Below are positions 12,684 through 14,372 of a stretch of 14,372 nt of DNA, piece by piece (within the stretch, counting starts at the first letter, position 1; the number at the start of each line of letters is the position of its first letter). A model generated the notes under the pieces. The model was not told the DNA's origin. It did not search any database and worked only from the letters and a program-made list of their open reading frames with translations. The DNA lies in NCBI GenBank assembly GCA_023230795.1, contig JALNWR010000048.1, forward strand, positions 1 to 14,372. The letters are read 5' to 3'. A program made the translations under genes and the position numbers. The stretch comes from Candidatus Cloacimonadota bacterium (GTDB lineage Bacteria; Cloacimonadota; Cloacimonadia; Cloacimonadales; Cloacimonadaceae).

Positions 12684-13266
12684 AGCTTCGGCTTATCTAA
12701 GCCTGAATGACGAGATTTGGGGGGTTCTGAGCAATAGAACCCTCCGAAGGCTTTATCCCTTGGCCAGTGAACTGGAGGTTTCCGAGACCGAAGCCCAAGA
12801 GCTGATCTCCAGGCTGGAAAAGAAGGCCTGGGCACAGATCACTGAATATCTGGCCAAAGCAGAACATAGCGAACATCAATGTCGCCAGTATCTGGGACGT
12901 AAAAATTACCATAATAGCATCATAGACAAATGCATAGAGCTTTGCAAAACCAAAGGCTATCTGGATGATGCCCGCTTTTCTGAGATCCTCATCCGCAGCT
13001 TGCTTGAGCGAGGCAAAAGCACTCGTGCCATTAGCGAAAAGCTCTATGAACAGCGCATCCCTGCTTCCCTCTATGAGCCCATCCTGCAAGAACTTCAAGA
13101 TCCCGAGCAAAGCCTTGAGCTCTTAAAACAGCAAATCCAGAAGCTGCTGTTCCGTCACCGTGAGCAGGAGCCCTGGAAAGCCAAAGAGAAGGTCTTTGCC
13201 TCCCTTTTCCGCAAGGGTTTCCCTCTGGATGATATTACCAGGGCCTGGGATGATCTTGCCCTGTGA
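12655..13266 (+). CDS. recX: Regulatory protein RecX
   Basis: RecX binds RecA filaments and modulates, usually inhibits, RecA activity. The product is 203 residues, within the broad family range. Recognisable parts are the N-terminal YLSLNDEIWGVLS segment, three-helix repeats, the signature GYLDDARFSEILIRSLLERG (101-120), and the C-terminal KEKVFASLFRKGFPLDDITRAWDDL. The ATG lies 29 bp inside recA in another frame and has no clear Shine-Dalgarno, so the exact start is uncertain; coupling with recA is likely. A recA-recX pair in this order is the commonest arrangement. Confidence 0.9.
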   Translation: MKLKYWKKSEASAYLSLNDEIWGVLSNRTLRRLYPLASELEVSETEAQELISRLEKKAWAQITEYLAKAEHSEHQCRQYLGRKNYHNSIIDKCIELCKTKGYLDDARFSEILIRSLLERGKSTRAISEKLYEQRIPASLYEPILQELQDPEQSLELLKQQIQKLLFRHREQEPWKAKEKVFASLFRKGFPLDDITRAWDDLAL

Positions 13267-13282
13267 ATTTGAGGCTATTGTG

Positions 13283-14287
13283 ATGAAACTTTGGTTTTCC
13301 ACAGTTCCCCTTTTTGCGCTGATTTTGCTGGCCTCCTGCGCCTATCAGGGGGTGAATGAATATCCTCTGGATTCTGCCTATCCTGCTCCTCAGGATTTGG
13401 TGCCCAAGATGAACGAACTGGCCGGCCACCATCCCGGACTCCTGCTGCATCGCATTATCGGCTTTACTAAAACTGAATATCTGCCTATCCATGCCATAGA
13501 GCTGGGCAGGGGGCAGCGGAATATCCTGATTATTGGCCAGCATCATGGCGACGAAATGCTGGGTGTGGCCCTGGCCTTTCAGCTCTTTGAAAGCCTGAGT
13601 GAACGCTATCACAAAGATGACAGGGTGCAGGAATTGCTGGATGAATACAAACTCTGGATCGTGCCCAGCCTGAATCCGGAAGCCTGGCGCCTGGTGAGTG
13701 ATGGGCAGGCCAGAACAAAGCGGAAAAACAACCGTGATACGGATGGCAATGGCAAGCTCGATATCCGCACCGATGGGGTGGACTTGAACCGCAACTATCC
13801 TGTGTTTTGGGATATCGATACCGAGACAGACCATCTAAGCCCTTTTTACAAAGGGCCCCATCCCGCTTCGGAGAAGGAGATTCAGGCCATCATCGCTTTG
13901 GGACGCAAGATCAAGTTTGACCTGGCCATATTCTATCATTCTTCCCTCACCGGAGCCTTAAGTGAGACTATCTTCCTGCCGGCTGTAGCAGAGGCTGATG
14001 AGGAATTTCAGGCTTTACAAAGCCTTGCGGAATTCTACGCACAAAATGTTCCCCGGGATTACCTGCCCGGTAATTACTTTCTGCACAAAAACAGCACTTC
14101 CAAAGTGGGCAATGCCCGCAATTTCTTCTATCACAGCCTGGATGTGCCTGCCATGTTGATCGAGATTGGCGGAGTAAACAAAACAGGGCAGAGCATCATC
14201 CATCCTCCCGGTAAGATGGTCAGGCGTATAGTCATCCGTCATGAAAAAGCTCTGCTGAAGACCCTGCAGAGGATGCGAGAGCTTTAA
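13283..14287 (+). CDS. M14-family zinc carboxypeptidase, predicted lipoprotein
   Basis: The product is 334 residues. Residues 1-18 (MKLWFSTVPLFALILLAS) form a lipoprotein signal followed by C19, giving the lipobox LASC, so the protein is probably exported and lipid-anchored. Zinc ligands H88 and E91 (QHHGDEM) and H219 (FYHSS) are seen, with substrate-binding D167-R170 (GVDLNRNYP) and the catalytic glutamate E294 (LIEIGG). Relatives include murein-peptide amidase MpaA and other peptidoglycan or peptide carboxypeptidases; substrate specificity cannot be set here. A DTDGNGKLD-type acidic loop (152-160) before the active-site strand may bind a metal. A longer frame from 13160 exists, but it overlaps recX and would bury the signal peptide; GAGG at 13271-13274 supports 13283 (or GTG at 13280). 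Confidence 0.88.
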   Translation: MKLWFSTVPLFALILLASCAYQGVNEYPLDSAYPAPQDLVPKMNELAGHHPGLLLHRIIGFTKTEYLPIHAIELGRGQRNILIIGQHHGDEMLGVALAFQLFESLSERYHKDDRVQELLDEYKLWIVPSLNPEAWRLVSDGQARTKRKNNRDTDGNGKLDIRTDGVDLNRNYPVFWDIDTETDHLSPFYKGPHPASEKEIQAIIALGRKIKFDLAIFYHSSLTGALSETIFLPAVAEADEEFQALQSLAEFYAQNVPRDYLPGNYFLHKNSTSKVGNARNFFYHSLDVPAMLIEIGGVNKTGQSIIHPPGKMVRRIVIRHEKALLKTLQRMREL

Positions 14288-14302
14288 AGCACTATTCCGG
14301 AT

Positions 14303-14321
14303 TGCAGGCGTCTCGCCTGCA
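14303..14321. repeat. REP-like hairpin
   Basis: TGCAGGCG (14303-14310) and CGCCTGCA (14314-14321) are exact reverse complements around a 3-base loop TCT. There is no T run after it, so it is a weak terminator candidate. GC-rich hairpins of this kind are frequent as dispersed intergenic repeats; whether it recurs in this genome cannot be seen here. Confidence 0.6.
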
Positions 14322-14353
14322 CTGGCGGCGCTATCCCGACCCCTAAAATACAT

Positions 14354-14372
14354 ATGGTCAGGCGTATAGTCA
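14354..14372 (+). repeat. Copy of 14216-14234, cut by the window edge
   Basis: The last 19 bases, ATGGTCAGGCGTATAGTCA, are identical to 14216-14234 inside the carboxypeptidase gene, 138 bp upstream. Bases before the two copies differ. The copy may extend past the window, so it could be a partial gene duplication or an assembly effect at a sequence end. Confidence 0.7.

Noticed and set aside
13160..13282. N-terminal extension of the carboxypeptidase frame
   Set aside because: It overlaps recX coding by about 100 bp, reads as non-protein-like, and would place the lipoprotein signal 41 residues inside.
13235..13834. 199-codon open frame on the - strand
   Set aside because: It is antisense to the end of recX and the M14 peptidase, which have full catalytic and signal-peptide evidence.

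Overview
The window looks like bacterial chromosome carrying two conserved housekeeping clusters on the + strand, with a short accessory segment between them. From 1 to 8606 it holds the downstream part of the ribosomal spc operon fused to the alpha operon: rplE (3' part)-rpsN-rpsH-rplF-rplR-rpsE-rpmD-rplO-secY-map-infA-rpmJ-rpsM-rpsK-rpsD-rpoA-rplQ. All genes are tightly spaced or overlapping. A bidirectional-type intrinsic terminator at 8628-8660 closes the cluster. There is no adk between secY and map, and rpsN and rpmJ encode zinc-ribbon forms. Gene content plus a lipobox protein suggests a Gram-negative-type bacterium. A Cloacimonadota-like or related candidate-phylum lineage is my tentative guess; no marker in the window proves it.

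From 8661 to 10582 the character changes. There is AT-richer, structure-rich non-coding DNA with a 46-nt two-step hairpin and a degenerate 53-bp tandem repeat with a GTCC/GGAC hairpin core. These are followed by a doubtful small ORF, an apparently orphan beta-class (circularly permuted) DNA amino-methyltransferase, and a 340-bp gene-free stretch. That stretch contains a nested 44-bp palindrome built from ACTCGAG-type words and the probable promoter of the next operon. The methyltransferase may be frameshifted near its 3' end.

From 10583 to 14287 there is a second compact + strand operon: adenosine-specific kinase (PAE2307/DUF355 family), thpR (2H RNA cyclic phosphodiesterase), recA, recX, and an M14-family zinc carboxypeptidase predicted to be a lipoprotein. 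The thpR/recA/recX genes overlap. recA and recX form the recombinase-modulator pair, and the RecA here carries an extra residue and substitutions in DNA-binding loop L2.

The last 85 bases hold a REP-like hairpin and a 19-bp exact copy of a piece of the preceding gene, cut by the window edge. The window is mostly ordinary core genome. The parts most worth checking are the 8.66-10.58 kb accessory segment, the RecA L2 loop, the basic tail on RNA polymerase alpha, and the duplicated end.
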